A DNA stretch of 64,000 bases, from NCBI RefSeq assembly GCF_001421805.1, contig NZ_LMLC01000002.1, positions 620,001 through 684,000 on the forward strand, in the 5' to 3' direction. Each line of letters begins with the position of its first letter. Position 1 is the stretch's first letter. The notes under the pieces are model-generated. The model worked only from the letters and a program-made list of their open reading frames with translations, had not been told where the DNA came from and ran no database searches. Position numbers and translations under genes: made by a program. The DNA is from Sphingomonas sp. Leaf34 (lineage in GTDB: Bacteria; Pseudomonadota; Alphaproteobacteria; Sphingomonadales; Sphingomonadaceae). Below, one piece after another: positions 9,013 to 17,466 of the stretch.

Positions 9013-10104
9013 TCAGTCGAGCGCAGGCAGCGACCGTGGCTCGTGCATCGGGCAGCCGTTCAGCTGGCTGCGCAGATCCTGGATCACCGGATACACCGCA
9101 CGGCGCGCGCGCATGACCGACCCGAGCGGTCGATGCGCCTCGACGCCGTGCCAGGGGCGGAACGCGGTCTGTTCGTTGAGCACGGTGACGCGCTCCTCGG
9201 ACCAGCTCTTCTGCGGCTTCACCGTGATGGTCGCGACCGGGATGTAGGGATTGCCCTGCTCGGGCCACGGCGTCGCGGCGTCCTCGATCGGGTTCTCCTC
9301 GAGATCGCGGCAGAGCTGCGCGCGGAGAGTCCAGGCACCACCCTCGTTCGCGAAGATCGCCATCAGTTCTTCGCGGATCGAGTCGGGGCTCTTGCTCTCG
9401 TCGAGCTTCTGGTCGGTCAGCGCGCGAAAGTTGGGCGATTCCGGCACGATGTCGAACTTGGCGATATAGTCTCCGAACCTGAGCGGCGCCTGCGTACCAT
9501 AGCGGTCACCGATCGGATTGGTGTCGGGATAGCCGCCAAAGCCCTTCAACAACGCGCTCTCGCCGCCGACCGCTTCCAACGCCTGCTCAATCGGGCGCAA
9601 CACCTTCGACAGCGCTTCCTTCGCCCATTCCGCGCGATTGGTCGTCGCAGCGAGCAGCTTTGTGTTGCGCAGGAACCCGACCGGAGTCGGGTTCGAGAAG
9701 GCTACACCCGAAGCCATCAGGAAGTCCTGCGTCACCTCGTCCGCGGCGCCTGGTAGGCGTTCGCCATCGACGCCGATGATCTTGATCGAGAAGCCGCGCG
9801 GCAGGGAGACGCTGTCGCGGATCGGATCGCCGGGGATCGCCGACATGCGGATGATGACGGGGTAGCGACGCCCGCGCTCGAAAATGCCCTGCGCCTGCTC
9901 GTCGGCGAGATCATCGTGCACCACCATCTCGCCTTCGAGCAAGGCATGACTCTTGGCATGGACGCCGCGCTGGGCGTGACCGAGGTCCTCATGCGTCTTC
10001 TCGACGATGTAGCCGAACGTCTTGTTGAGACCGTCGATCGTCTCCTGCTCGTCGGGACCGATCGTCTCGACGTCGGGGCTATAGCGTATCGGGGTCTTCA
10101 ACAT
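9013..10104 (-). CDS. Catalase-family hemoprotein, copy 2
   Basis: 363 residues, paralogous to the protein at 7851-8957 with the same plan: N-terminal YSPDVETIGPDEQETIDGL, heme-site region RGVHAKSH, core strands YPVIIRMSAIPG, GFSIKIIGVDGE and TQDFLMASG, and the shared C-terminal GVEAHRPLGSVMRARRAVY. Sequence divergence between the copies is considerable, so the duplication is old and they probably differ in substrate or expression. Short catalase-like enzymes of this type lack the tetramer-wrapping parts of true catalases. Co-directional with the AhpD-like and membrane genes upstream. Confidence 0.85.
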   Translation of the reverse strand: MLKTPIRYSPDVETIGPDEQETIDGLNKTFGYIVEKTHEDLGHAQRGVHAKSHALLEGEMVVHDDLADEQAQGIFERGRRYPVIIRMSAIPGDPIRDSVSLPRGFSIKIIGVDGERLPGAADEVTQDFLMASGVAFSNPTPVGFLRNTKLLAATTNRAEWAKEALSKVLRPIEQALEAVGGESALLKGFGGYPDTNPIGDRYGTQAPLRFGDYIAKFDIVPESPNFRALTDQKLDESKSPDSIREELMAIFANEGGAWTLRAQLCRDLEENPIEDAATPWPEQGNPYIPVATITVKPQKSWSEERVTVLNEQTAFRPWHGVEAHRPLGSVMRARRAVYPVIQDLRSQLNGCPMHEPRSLPALD

Positions 10105-10173
10105 GGGAAATCCTTGTGGTTTAGCGCGGTAACGCGCGGTTCGCGCTTTTGGGGCGTCGGTATTCCGGAACGG

Positions 10174-10635
10174 TCAGGCGTTGGCCGCTGCCTTTGCGCC
10201 GGCCGCGGTCGCGACGCCGAAGACGAGGTGGACGATCGTGTGCGTACCGATCGTCGCCGCGTCCGCCTGCCATTCGGGTTTCTTGAGCCCCAGCAGAGGC
10301 CCGGTGATCCAGTGCATCGCGACGTAAAACCCTAGGCCGAACACGATACCCGACGGCACTACGCCTGCATCCTCGTCCACCGTCAGGGCATAAACTGCGC
10401 CGGCTGCCGCGGAGAGCAGGAGGTGGCTACCTTGGACGACAGCTTGTTCGGTTACATCCGGCAGGTCGCTCGACGGTACGGAGCGGACGCCGAGTCGCCG
10501 CGCACCGGCCCGTTCGAGATCGGTGAGTTCGGACGGCGTGCCGCTCTTCTTCTCGCCCGCCATCATCATAGCGGTGATGCATAGCCCGGCCACCAACCCG
10601 CCGGCGATCGCGCCGGCCATCCGCCTGCCGTTCAC
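10174..10635 (-). CDS. Small membrane protein of unknown function
   Basis: 153 residues from a GTG start at 10635, which overlaps the upstream stop as GTGA; the longer in-frame ATG upstream lies inside the neighbouring gene and is unlikely. Hydrophobic segments are visible at the N-terminus (MAGAIAGGLVAGLCITAMMMA), in the middle (LLLSAAAGAVYALTV and GIVFGLGFYVAMHW) and at the C-terminus (IVHLVFGVATAAGA), giving about four membrane spans. Resembles small inner-membrane proteins of stress loci. Function unknown; coupled to the AhpD-like gene. Confidence 0.75.
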   Translation of the reverse strand: MNGRRMAGAIAGGLVAGLCITAMMMAGEKKSGTPSELTDLERAGARRLGVRSVPSSDLPDVTEQAVVQGSHLLLSAAAGAVYALTVDEDAGVVPSGIVFGLGFYVAMHWITGPLLGLKKPEWQADAATIGTHTIVHLVFGVATAAGAKAAANA

Positions 10636-11240
10636 GCGCGCTTTCCCTCTTCCTGGGGATCGTCGGGCAGACCTTCCTCGCGACCGGGGACCGACATGTC
10701 GTAGGCGTTGAGCAGCAGCGACACGAGGCAATAGCCACCGACCAGATAGACCAGCTCGGCCGTCCGGTCCTCGCCGAACGCGCGCACGGCACGGTTATAG
10801 GTCGAGGCCGGCAGCTGCCGTCCGCCCGCCAACGTGACCGCGACGTCGTAGGCGGCCTGTTCCTCTTCGGTCAGGTCGGCGGGACGCTGGCCGGCGGCGA
10901 TCGTCGCGACCTTCTCGGGGGACAGACCCGCCGCCTCGCCGACTCGCTCGTGCGCGTAAAGTTCGTAGCGCGAGTTGAAGACCGCGCCGGTCGCCAGGAC
11001 CGCGACCTCGTGCGCCGCCTTGGGCAGCGTCGCGTTGTCGATCAGCGCCTTGGTATACGTCCAGGCGGCGCGACCGAACGCGGGAAAGCGTAGCATCGGC
11101 GCGAACGGCCCGACCAACGCACCATCCGCCCGATGCGAGACGAAGCCCTTGAGATGCTCGGTGATGTAAGCGTCCATCTCGTCGTGAAGCGGACGCAGAT
11201 CCGCGGGCATGGCCGCGGGCGGATAAGGTGGGGTACGCAT
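10632..11240 (-). CDS. Carboxymuconolactone decarboxylase / AhpD-like protein
   Basis: 202 residues starting at the ATG at 11240, preceded by GGAGAGCC; a longer frame upstream has no ribosome binding site. The helical CMD fold shows in the stretches PKAAHEVAVLATGAVFN, YELYAHERVG and RTAELVYLVGGYCL. The CxxC of true AhpD peroxidase partners is not seen (positions read TGAVFNSRYE), so it is more like the CMD branch without redox cysteines. It leads the run with the membrane protein and catalase-like genes, so a peroxide or aromatic-compound role is plausible. Confidence 0.85.
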   Translation of the reverse strand: MRTPPYPPAAMPADLRPLHDEMDAYITEHLKGFVSHRADGALVGPFAPMLRFPAFGRAAWTYTKALIDNATLPKAAHEVAVLATGAVFNSRYELYAHERVGEAAGLSPEKVATIAAGQRPADLTEEEQAAYDVAVTLAGGRQLPASTYNRAVRAFGEDRTAELVYLVGGYCLVSLLLNAYDMSVPGREEGLPDDPQEEGKRA

Positions 11241-11327
11241 CGCTGGCTCTCCGTTGTCAGACCGCGCCGGCCGGATGCCGGTCACGCAATGATCGACGGG
11301 GCGGCACCAGCCACCCCGTCGAACTGA

Positions 11328-12449
11328 TTAGCGGCGGGGCGCCCCTGCGAACGCTGCCTTCAGGCGCGCGACCGCCAGTTCGTTGGCGTCCTTGGCACCG
11401 CGAACGACCTTCGCCATGCCGAAGAACTCATGCGTCACGCCGGGGAAGGTCTTCTGCTCGACCTTCACGCCCGCGGTGCGCATCGCCGCGGCCAGCGTCT
11501 CGCCGTCCGAGCGCAGCGGATCGATCTGCGCATTAATGATCGTCGTCGGCGGCAGGCCGCGCAGGTTGGCGGCAACAACGTTCAGCCGCGGATCCTGCGC
11601 ATCGGCGGCGCTGGTCTGGTAATAATAGCCGAACCACTTCAGCATCGCGGCGTTCAACGGCTTGGCGTTCGCCGAGTCCTTGCGCGACGGCAGCGTCATG
11701 CTGCTGTTGGCGATCGGATAGACCGAGACGATGTACCGCGGCAGCGTCAGGCGATTGTCGCGTGCGTAGATCGCCGTCGCGACCGCCAGATTGCCACCTG
11801 CGCTCTCGCCCGCCACCGCGATCTTCGCAGGATCGCCGCCCCAGCTCGCCGCATTCTGCAACGTCCAGCGATACGCCACCGCGGCGTCGTCATGCTGCGC
11901 GGGGAACTTGAACTCGGGCGCATGGCGGTACTCGACCGACACGACGATCGCGTTAAGCGCCTTGGCCATCGCGCGTGGTGCCGAATCATACGTGTTCACG
12001 TCCGCGATGACCCAGCCGCCGCCGTGATAATAGACTACGACCGGCATCGGCTTGCCATTCGCGGGCGCTGCCGCGGGCTTGTAGATCCGCGCGAACTGCT
12101 GGGCGTCCGAGCCATACGGCACGTCCTGCGTCGTTACCGAAGCGTCGGGCGCGGTTGAAATGCCCTGCTGAGCCATCGCCGCCTTGGCGCCATCGGCGGC
12201 CGAAGGCTGCATCCGCGCTTGCGCCGGGGTCAGCGTCTCGATCGGCTTGCCGCCGAGACCCGCGAGCGCGTCGAGCACCTTCTGCATGTCGGGCGCCGCC
12301 TTGGGGGGCTGCGTCGCGCTTTCCGGCGGAGCGGCGGGTGGCGGTGCGCTAGGCGAGCGGGCCGATTGCGCGAGCACGCTGGCCGATGCCGTCAGCAGCG
12401 CCGCCGCGAAAAGGCTGCGCGCGACGGGGCGTTTCGATATGGAAACCAT
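11328..12449 (-). CDS. Secreted alpha/beta hydrolase, HSL-type esterase
   Basis: 373 residues. Signal peptide MVSISKRPVA with hydrophobic core to VLAQS (about 28), then a Pro/Ala-rich linker and the catalytic domain. The hormone-sensitive-lipase type oxyanion motif HGGGW is at 142-146 and the nucleophile Ser216 in GESAGG; a C-terminal His in THEFF follows. Acts in the periplasm or outside on acyl esters; substrate unknown. Divergent from the Crp-type regulator, sharing a 94-base region with the 15-bp dyad, so the regulator may control it. Confidence 0.88.
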   Translation of the reverse strand: MVSISKRPVARSLFAAALLTASASVLAQSARSPSAPPPAAPPESATQPPKAAPDMQKVLDALAGLGGKPIETLTPAQARMQPSAADGAKAAMAQQGISTAPDASVTTQDVPYGSDAQQFARIYKPAAAPANGKPMPVVVYYHGGGWVIADVNTYDSAPRAMAKALNAIVVSVEYRHAPEFKFPAQHDDAAVAYRWTLQNAASWGGDPAKIAVAGESAGGNLAVATAIYARDNRLTLPRYIVSVYPIANSSMTLPSRKDSANAKPLNAAMLKWFGYYYQTSAADAQDPRLNVVAANLRGLPPTTIINAQIDPLRSDGETLAAAMRTAGVKVEQKTFPGVTHEFFGMAKVVRGAKDANELAVARLKAAFAGAPRR

Positions 12450-12501
12450 GTGATCCTCCTGTTTGATCGCTCATGAACAAAGCAGAATGGCCAACGTTGC
12501 T

Positions 12502-12516
12502 GTACGGAACCGTGCA
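12502..12516. promoter_or_regulatory. Candidate operator, 15-bp dyad GTACGGAACCGTGCA
   Basis: Lies in the 94-base gap between the divergent esterase and Crp/Fnr-type gene, 27 bases before the regulator's start. Same as the dyad at 8991-9005 apart from the two central bases. Autoregulation by the neighbouring regulator is the simplest reading. Confidence 0.55.
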
Positions 12517-12543
12517 AAGTCCGCCGGTTAGAAGGAGAATTGG

Positions 12544-13323
12544 GTGTCGACGATCGTTTCAATCACCGGCGCAACGCCTCGCGCAGCGGTCGATCGCGAT
12601 GAAGCTCCTGTCGAAAGAATGGTCGGCAATCGTCTGCTAGCCAGCCTCTCCCCGGAAGATTTCGGCTTGCTGGCGCCGCATCTCGAGCCGGTATCGTTCG
12701 CGGTCGGGGATTTCATCACGCGAGCCGGCGATCCGATCTACAGCGTGTGCTTTCTCGAACAGGGCATTGCAGGCGTACTCGACTCGCTCGATGACGATCG
12801 TCGCTATGCGGTCGGTCTGGTCGGCGCGGAGGGCTTCATCGGCTGGCCGCTGGTGATGGGCGACGATCGCTCCCCCTACGACGTCACCATGCGCGCCGAG
12901 CGCGGCCAGGCGCTGCGCATGCCCGCTAAGGCGTTGCTGGCAGCCGTGGACCAAAGCCCTCCGTTGCGCATGACACTGCTCCGCTTCGCGCACGTGTTCA
13001 TGCTGCAGATGGGCCGGACCGTCGTGTCATCGCTGGCGCATTCGATCGAGCGCCGCATGGCCCGGTGGATCCTGCTCTACCACGACCGTGTCCAGGCCGA
13101 CGAGATCTGCATGACGCATGAGGAGTTCCGTCTGATGCTCGGCGTTCGCCGTAGCAGCGTTACGGACGCACTTCACCGGCTAGAAGAGGAGCATGCGATC
13201 CGGGCAGTCCGGGCCAAGGTTCTGGTCCACGATCGGACAAAGCTTATGGCCCTGGCGGGCGATACATATGGCCAACCAGAGCAGGACTATGCCCGCCTCC
13301 TACAGATGGACCGGAACCGCTAA
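12544..13323 (+). CDS. Crp/Fnr family transcriptional regulator
   Basis: 259 residues from a GTG start preceded at six bases by AAGGAG (12532-12537). N-terminal cyclic-nucleotide-type beta-roll (VSFAVGDFITRAGDPIYSVCFLEQG), long dimer helix, and a C-terminal winged HTH with LGVRRSSVTDALHRLEEE. No cluster of N-terminal cysteines as in Fnr. This variety, common in alphaproteobacteria, often answers to stress signals. It faces the minus-strand esterase and catalase cluster; the shared dyad suggests it controls both. The ligand cannot be told from sequence. Confidence 0.9.
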   Translation: MSTIVSITGATPRAAVDRDEAPVERMVGNRLLASLSPEDFGLLAPHLEPVSFAVGDFITRAGDPIYSVCFLEQGIAGVLDSLDDDRRYAVGLVGAEGFIGWPLVMGDDRSPYDVTMRAERGQALRMPAKALLAAVDQSPPLRMTLLRFAHVFMLQMGRTVVSSLAHSIERRMARWILLYHDRVQADEICMTHEEFRLMLGVRRSSVTDALHRLEEEHAIRAVRAKVLVHDRTKLMALAGDTYGQPEQDYARLLQMDRNR

Positions 13324-13338
13324 GGCCTCGCGCTAGGT

Positions 13339-13398
13339 GACCCACTTCCAGTCATTTCGCAGCCGGAATGCGCGTCCCAACTTCAGACATTCGTTCAT
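13339..13398 (+). repeat. 60-bp dispersed intergenic repeat, copy 2
   Basis: Begins GACCCACTTCCAGTC, central GCGTCCCAACTTCAG, ends CATTCGTTCAT; exactly 60 bases. Lies between the convergent Crp-type and GntR-type genes, where the rest of the 222-base gap shows nothing else. Confidence 0.7.
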
Positions 13399-13545
13399 TT
13401 CAATGAATTGCGACTGCCGGAGCTGTAGTTCCGAGGAAGCTACCCGCGGACGTGTTGAACCGTTTGAGATGAATAGACGGCAAGGCTCATCTGCCTGATG
13501 TCCTAGCAATAGCGCAGACAGCCGCCGCCTTGCGACATAAGCGAT

Positions 13546-14292
13546 TTATACCAACTGGGCGCTCATCAGGAACCTTGCGCGGCTCGCGGCGGACTTCAGC
13601 TTGAGCGCCTGGGCTTCGCGCTGTTCGGTCGCATCCAGCATCGCCTCTAACAAGCGACTGAAATGCTGGCGCATCGCCGCGCGCGCTGCGACAGAGTCCC
13701 GTCGCCGCAAGGCGTCTACGATCGCAGCATGCTCCCGGTGACGTACGCTTGCGTCATGATGGCACACCGATTTGTGCGTATCGCGGACATCCTGAATTTC
13801 GGTCCGCATGCGCCATAAAGTCTCCACCGTGTGCGTGATCGCCCGGTTGCCCGATGCCGAGGCTATGGTCAGATGGAACGCACGGTCGATTTCGGTGATG
13901 CGATCATCATCCGCACCTTCCTCGGCCATGTCCTTCAACAACGCGTCCAGCACTTCGATCTGGTCGTCGGAGATGATCGGCGCCGCCAAAGCCGCCGCCT
14001 CGGACTCGAACAGCGAGCGTGCCTCGGTCAATTCGAACGCGCTGACCGCAGGAAGCTCGCCGGGCTTTGCCGCCGGCGTATCCGACACGTAAACGCCCGA
14101 TCCGGTCTTGATGCGGATGACGCCGGTCGCCTGCAGCGCAATCTCCGCTTCGCGGATCGTGACGCGACTGACGTCGAATTGCTCGGCGAGTTCGCGTTCG
14201 CCAGGAAGACGCGTACCTGGCGGGAAAACGCCCTCCGCGATCATCCCCGCAATGCGATCCGCAACTTCCTGAAACAGACGACGCTCGGCCAT
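13546..14292 (-). CDS. FadR/GntR family transcriptional regulator (FCD type)
   Basis: 248 residues. Winged HTH at the N-terminus (PPGTRLPGERELAEQF, VSRVTIREAEIAL, KTGSGVYV) and an all-helical FCD effector domain with ERDRAFH-like EIDRAFHLTIA and RHREHAAIVDALRRRD, whose acid and histidine residues usually bind metal and an organic acid. This class includes UxuR, ExuR and other hexuronate regulators. It lies just downstream of the TonB receptor on the same strand, within the alginate locus, so it is the likely repressor of that locus. TGGTAT-type half sites occur upstream of the receptor and of the lyase operon. Confidence 0.9.
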   Translation of the reverse strand: MAERRLFQEVADRIAGMIAEGVFPPGTRLPGERELAEQFDVSRVTIREAEIALQATGVIRIKTGSGVYVSDTPAAKPGELPAVSAFELTEARSLFESEAAALAAPIISDDQIEVLDALLKDMAEEGADDDRITEIDRAFHLTIASASGNRAITHTVETLWRMRTEIQDVRDTHKSVCHHDASVRHREHAAIVDALRRRDSVAARAAMRQHFSRLLEAMLDATEQREAQALKLKSAASRARFLMSAQLV

Positions 14293-14379
14293 GGCGCTGC
14301 AAAATCCTTTAATCCTTCGGTTGTCCTACCAATTTCACACGCCAATGAAAAGCCGCCAGTCGCCGGGCCTAAGCGCCCC

Positions 14380-17340
14380 TCAAAGTCGGACGCGCACCCC
14401 TACAAAATATTTGGCGCCGTAATAGTGATACTGGCGACTGCTTCCCTCGACCGGCATGTCGGTCACCTTGGGCTCGTTCAACACGTTCAGCGCTTCCAGC
14501 CTCAAGGAGACATTGCGATTGATGTTGTAGGAGGCACGCAGATCGAGCGTATCGGAACCCCGGACATATCGAAGTTGCGAATTGCCACCGACGAAATCCT
14601 GATAATATTTCGATCGGTAATTGTAGATGCCCTGGAGCGAAACCGGACCCAGCTGATAATAGAGCTGGCCCGAGACGACATGTTTGGAATAGCCGCTGAG
14701 ATTTGCAGGAGGAACGATCCCGGGCGTGACGACCCCGGTCGACGGATCAGTTACGTCACCCAGACGGATATCGTAATTCTTGAAATTCGAATCCGAGTAA
14801 TTGTAGCTCACCTTACCGCCCAGGCCATCGAACGGTTTGGGCAGCCACGAAAATCGATTGGAAAGCGTCACTTCCAGTCCATAGACGCGGCTTTTCTCGT
14901 CGCTGTTCTGACGTTGCGTCACCGGCACGGTCACCGTTTGCCCGTCGATCTCGAACTCTTCATCTATCGTCACCGGCACAAAGCCGCCCGCGAATTGCTT
15001 GTAGTAGACCGTCCCCGAGACGATCGTGTCGCGGTTCGGATACCATTCGAGCGCCACATCGCCGTTCCACGACATGATCGGTTTCAACCGCGGGCTGCCG
15101 TTGGCGATTATCTGGCCGAGCGCATCCTCGATCGACCCGAACCCCGTGCCATCTTCGAGCCGCACGGTCCGCCCGCCTGCTAGATCGCTCGGCGCTGGTC
15201 GCGACATCGCACGGTACGCCGCAAGGCGCAGTATGACGTCGCTCGCCAGGTCGAAATTGGCGTTGACGCTGGGCAATGCGCGGAAATAGCTGTTCTTGAT
15301 CGACACCTCGTCGAACGCACCGGTGCCGACAAGCGAGATCGAACCATCGGCGCCCGTCACGACGTCAAGGCCGCTTCGCAATCCGACGGACATTAGCCTC
15401 GTATCGACGAGGCGGACGCCGAAATTGCCGCGGACCGGCAGGTCGCCGAGATTACCCTTGTACGATCCCATCAAATATCCCGACCAAACCGTTTCCTTCA
15501 CATCCGCATTGGCGACCGAGCGAGTGTCCGCATTGCCGCCCGGATCTTCGGTGCCGAGATAATTCTGAAATTGGCAAAGCGTATCGAATGTAGCCCAACT
15601 GGTGATGGACTGCGTCGGCGCATCGGAAAGGAAGCCTTGTTGCGGGAAGGCCGTACGGCATTTTTCGCTGACGGCACGATCCACTGTGCGATCATCCTGC
15701 AGCGTTTCGACCAGATCGTCATAGGCGGTATAGCGCCGATGCGAATAGCGGGCACCTGCGTTGATCCGGCTTAGAAATCCGTCGAACGTGTACGCGACGT
15801 CGAAACGGCCGGCGAGGATTTCGTCAGTCTTGTACTCGTCCGCGCGACGAATGCGGGCGTCGTCGCTGAACAGCTTCCAGTCGTTCACGTTGAACCGTGG
15901 ATCGAGCGTGACGGTGGGGGCGAACCCGTTCCGCGCGTCATAGATGTACGGCACACGCTGGTTGTTCAGCGGCGTCCGTACGCCGTTGACGTCCAGCGGA
16001 TCGGTCCGCAGGCGCACGCTACGTTCGAGCGTCCGCCGTTCCGTGCGCGAATAGGAGGCATCCGCCGTGATCGTCAGCCGGTCAGTAGGTGTCCAGGCGA
16101 TATTGCCGCCCCCGCCGATATATTTCTCGTCGCGCGTCAGCAGGTTGCCGGTCGACTCCACGGAGGTCATGCCCTCGGCATAGAGCAGGCGATGTTGGTC
16201 GTCATACTGGACGTTCTTCAAGCCGTAGCGCGTCTCGGACAGGGTCAGATCATGACGGTCCTCGCTGTAATCCCGCTTCGAATACTGGAAATCCAAGTTG
16301 ATATCGAGCGTATCGGAGGGCTGCCACTGGAGCGAACCGATGAAGGCGTTGCGCTTATCCTTCTCCGTGATCTGTCGGAAAATCGTCGAGTTCGGCGTAA
16401 GATAGAACGGTGTTCCCCCAGCCCCCTGCTCGCGGGTCACCTCAGAGCAGTTGCCTGCCGCAACGACGACTTTGGGGTTGCACGCGCCCCATGTACTGCT
16501 GCCGGCGTAGGTCTCCTCGGGATTGTTCACCGAGTTGCGCTGGAAGCCGAGTGCGATGCCGACCCTGCCGAGTGAGCCGAGATCATATTGATCGATGTAA
16601 CTTGCGGTACCACGCCAGCCCCAAGCGCTCTCGCCGCGAATACGGTCCTGATAGGGGTTGTAGTTAGCCTTTGCCTCGACTTGCAGCGCGCGTTTGCCAT
16701 AGTCGAGCGGCCGGATCGTCTGGAGTTCGATCGAACCGGCGACGCCGCCTTCAAGCAGGTTCGCCTGCTGCGATTTGTAGATCTTGATGCCGTTGACCAG
16801 TTCGGACGGGAACTGGTTGAAATTCACCGCGCGGTCGCCGCTGCCGTTCGTCGCTTCACGTCCGTTGAACGTCGTGTTGCTCAGGAAGCTACCAAGCCCT
16901 CGCAGCGAGATTTCGGACGCGCCGCCCTTCTCGCGGTGCGTCGTCGCGCCGGTGATCGTCTGGATCGCCTCGCCGATCGACAAGGCCGGCAGGTCGCCGA
17001 TATCCTGCGCCGATAGCGCATCGACGATCGCAGTCTCGTTGCGCTTCACGTTGATCGAGTTCTGCAATGTCTGCCGAATGCCGGTCACGACTATGTCGGC
17101 ATCGCTCGAGGGTGCGGATGGCGGAACAGCGGGGTCGGCTGTCGCGCTATCAGATTCAGCGGGTGCAGGAACCGATGGGACTGCCGACTGCGGATCCGGC
17201 GCAGGTGTCTGCGCGCCCGGAAGCACTTGTCCAACCGCAGGCGTACCGACGACGAGTACCGCTAGTGCGGCGCCTGCCAACAGGGCGGCCCGCCGCTTGC
17301 GCGCGGCTGCGGCCTTAATGGTGCGTGACGATATCCTCAC
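14380..17340 (-). CDS. TonB-dependent receptor, probable alginate oligosaccharide uptake
   Basis: 986 residues from a GTG start with AGGAG (17347-17351) six bases upstream. Signal peptide (RKRRAALLAGAALAVLVV), a Pro/Ala/Ser-rich spacer, then the plug DIVVTGIRQTLQNSINVKRN and the long beta-barrel ending in a C-terminal aromatic/Arg-Leu strand (YFVGVRVRL). The plug style (IRQTLQNSI..IVDALSAQDIGDLP) is the Xanthomonas/Caulobacter carbohydrate-uptake class. Outer membrane, driven by TonB. Divergent from the KDG kinase and neighbouring the lyase operon, so oligo-alginate is the likely cargo. Confidence 0.92.
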   Translation of the reverse strand: MRISSRTIKAAAARKRRAALLAGAALAVLVVGTPAVGQVLPGAQTPAPDPQSAVPSVPAPAESDSATADPAVPPSAPSSDADIVVTGIRQTLQNSINVKRNETAIVDALSAQDIGDLPALSIGEAIQTITGATTHREKGGASEISLRGLGSFLSNTTFNGREATNGSGDRAVNFNQFPSELVNGIKIYKSQQANLLEGGVAGSIELQTIRPLDYGKRALQVEAKANYNPYQDRIRGESAWGWRGTASYIDQYDLGSLGRVGIALGFQRNSVNNPEETYAGSSTWGACNPKVVVAAGNCSEVTREQGAGGTPFYLTPNSTIFRQITEKDKRNAFIGSLQWQPSDTLDINLDFQYSKRDYSEDRHDLTLSETRYGLKNVQYDDQHRLLYAEGMTSVESTGNLLTRDEKYIGGGGNIAWTPTDRLTITADASYSRTERRTLERSVRLRTDPLDVNGVRTPLNNQRVPYIYDARNGFAPTVTLDPRFNVNDWKLFSDDARIRRADEYKTDEILAGRFDVAYTFDGFLSRINAGARYSHRRYTAYDDLVETLQDDRTVDRAVSEKCRTAFPQQGFLSDAPTQSITSWATFDTLCQFQNYLGTEDPGGNADTRSVANADVKETVWSGYLMGSYKGNLGDLPVRGNFGVRLVDTRLMSVGLRSGLDVVTGADGSISLVGTGAFDEVSIKNSYFRALPSVNANFDLASDVILRLAAYRAMSRPAPSDLAGGRTVRLEDGTGFGSIEDALGQIIANGSPRLKPIMSWNGDVALEWYPNRDTIVSGTVYYKQFAGGFVPVTIDEEFEIDGQTVTVPVTQRQNSDEKSRVYGLEVTLSNRFSWLPKPFDGLGGKVSYNYSDSNFKNYDIRLGDVTDPSTGVVTPGIVPPANLSGYSKHVVSGQLYYQLGPVSLQGIYNYRSKYYQDFVGGNSQLRYVRGSDTLDLRASYNINRNVSLRLEALNVLNEPKVTDMPVEGSSRQYHYYGAKYFVGVRVRL

Positions 17341-17417
17341 CCTCGACTCCTATTTTGATTTGCCGATCAATGCCGAGTCATCAGGCACTGTGTCAATGAG
17401 GTTCGATAAATATGTGG

Positions 17418-17438
17418 ATACCAGTTTGTCATACCTAT
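17418..17438. promoter_or_regulatory. Candidate GntR operator in the receptor/kdgK divergent promoter
   Basis: Contains ATACCAGTT (17418-17426) and CATACCTAT (17430-17438). The same two 9-mers occur upstream of the PL6 lyase operon (26021-26029 and 25985-25993). On the other strand they read AACTGGTAT and ATAGGTATG, resembling TGGTAT half sites of UxuR/FadR-type regulators. Confidence 0.5.
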
Positions 17439-17466
17439 AGAGCAGTCCTCTACTAGGAGATCGGAT

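Noticed and set aside
12506-12529. Possible EcfG-type promoter GGAAC-N15-GGTT upstream of the Crp gene
   Set aside because: The spacing is one to two bases short and its -10 would abut the ribosome binding site, so transcription would start past it.
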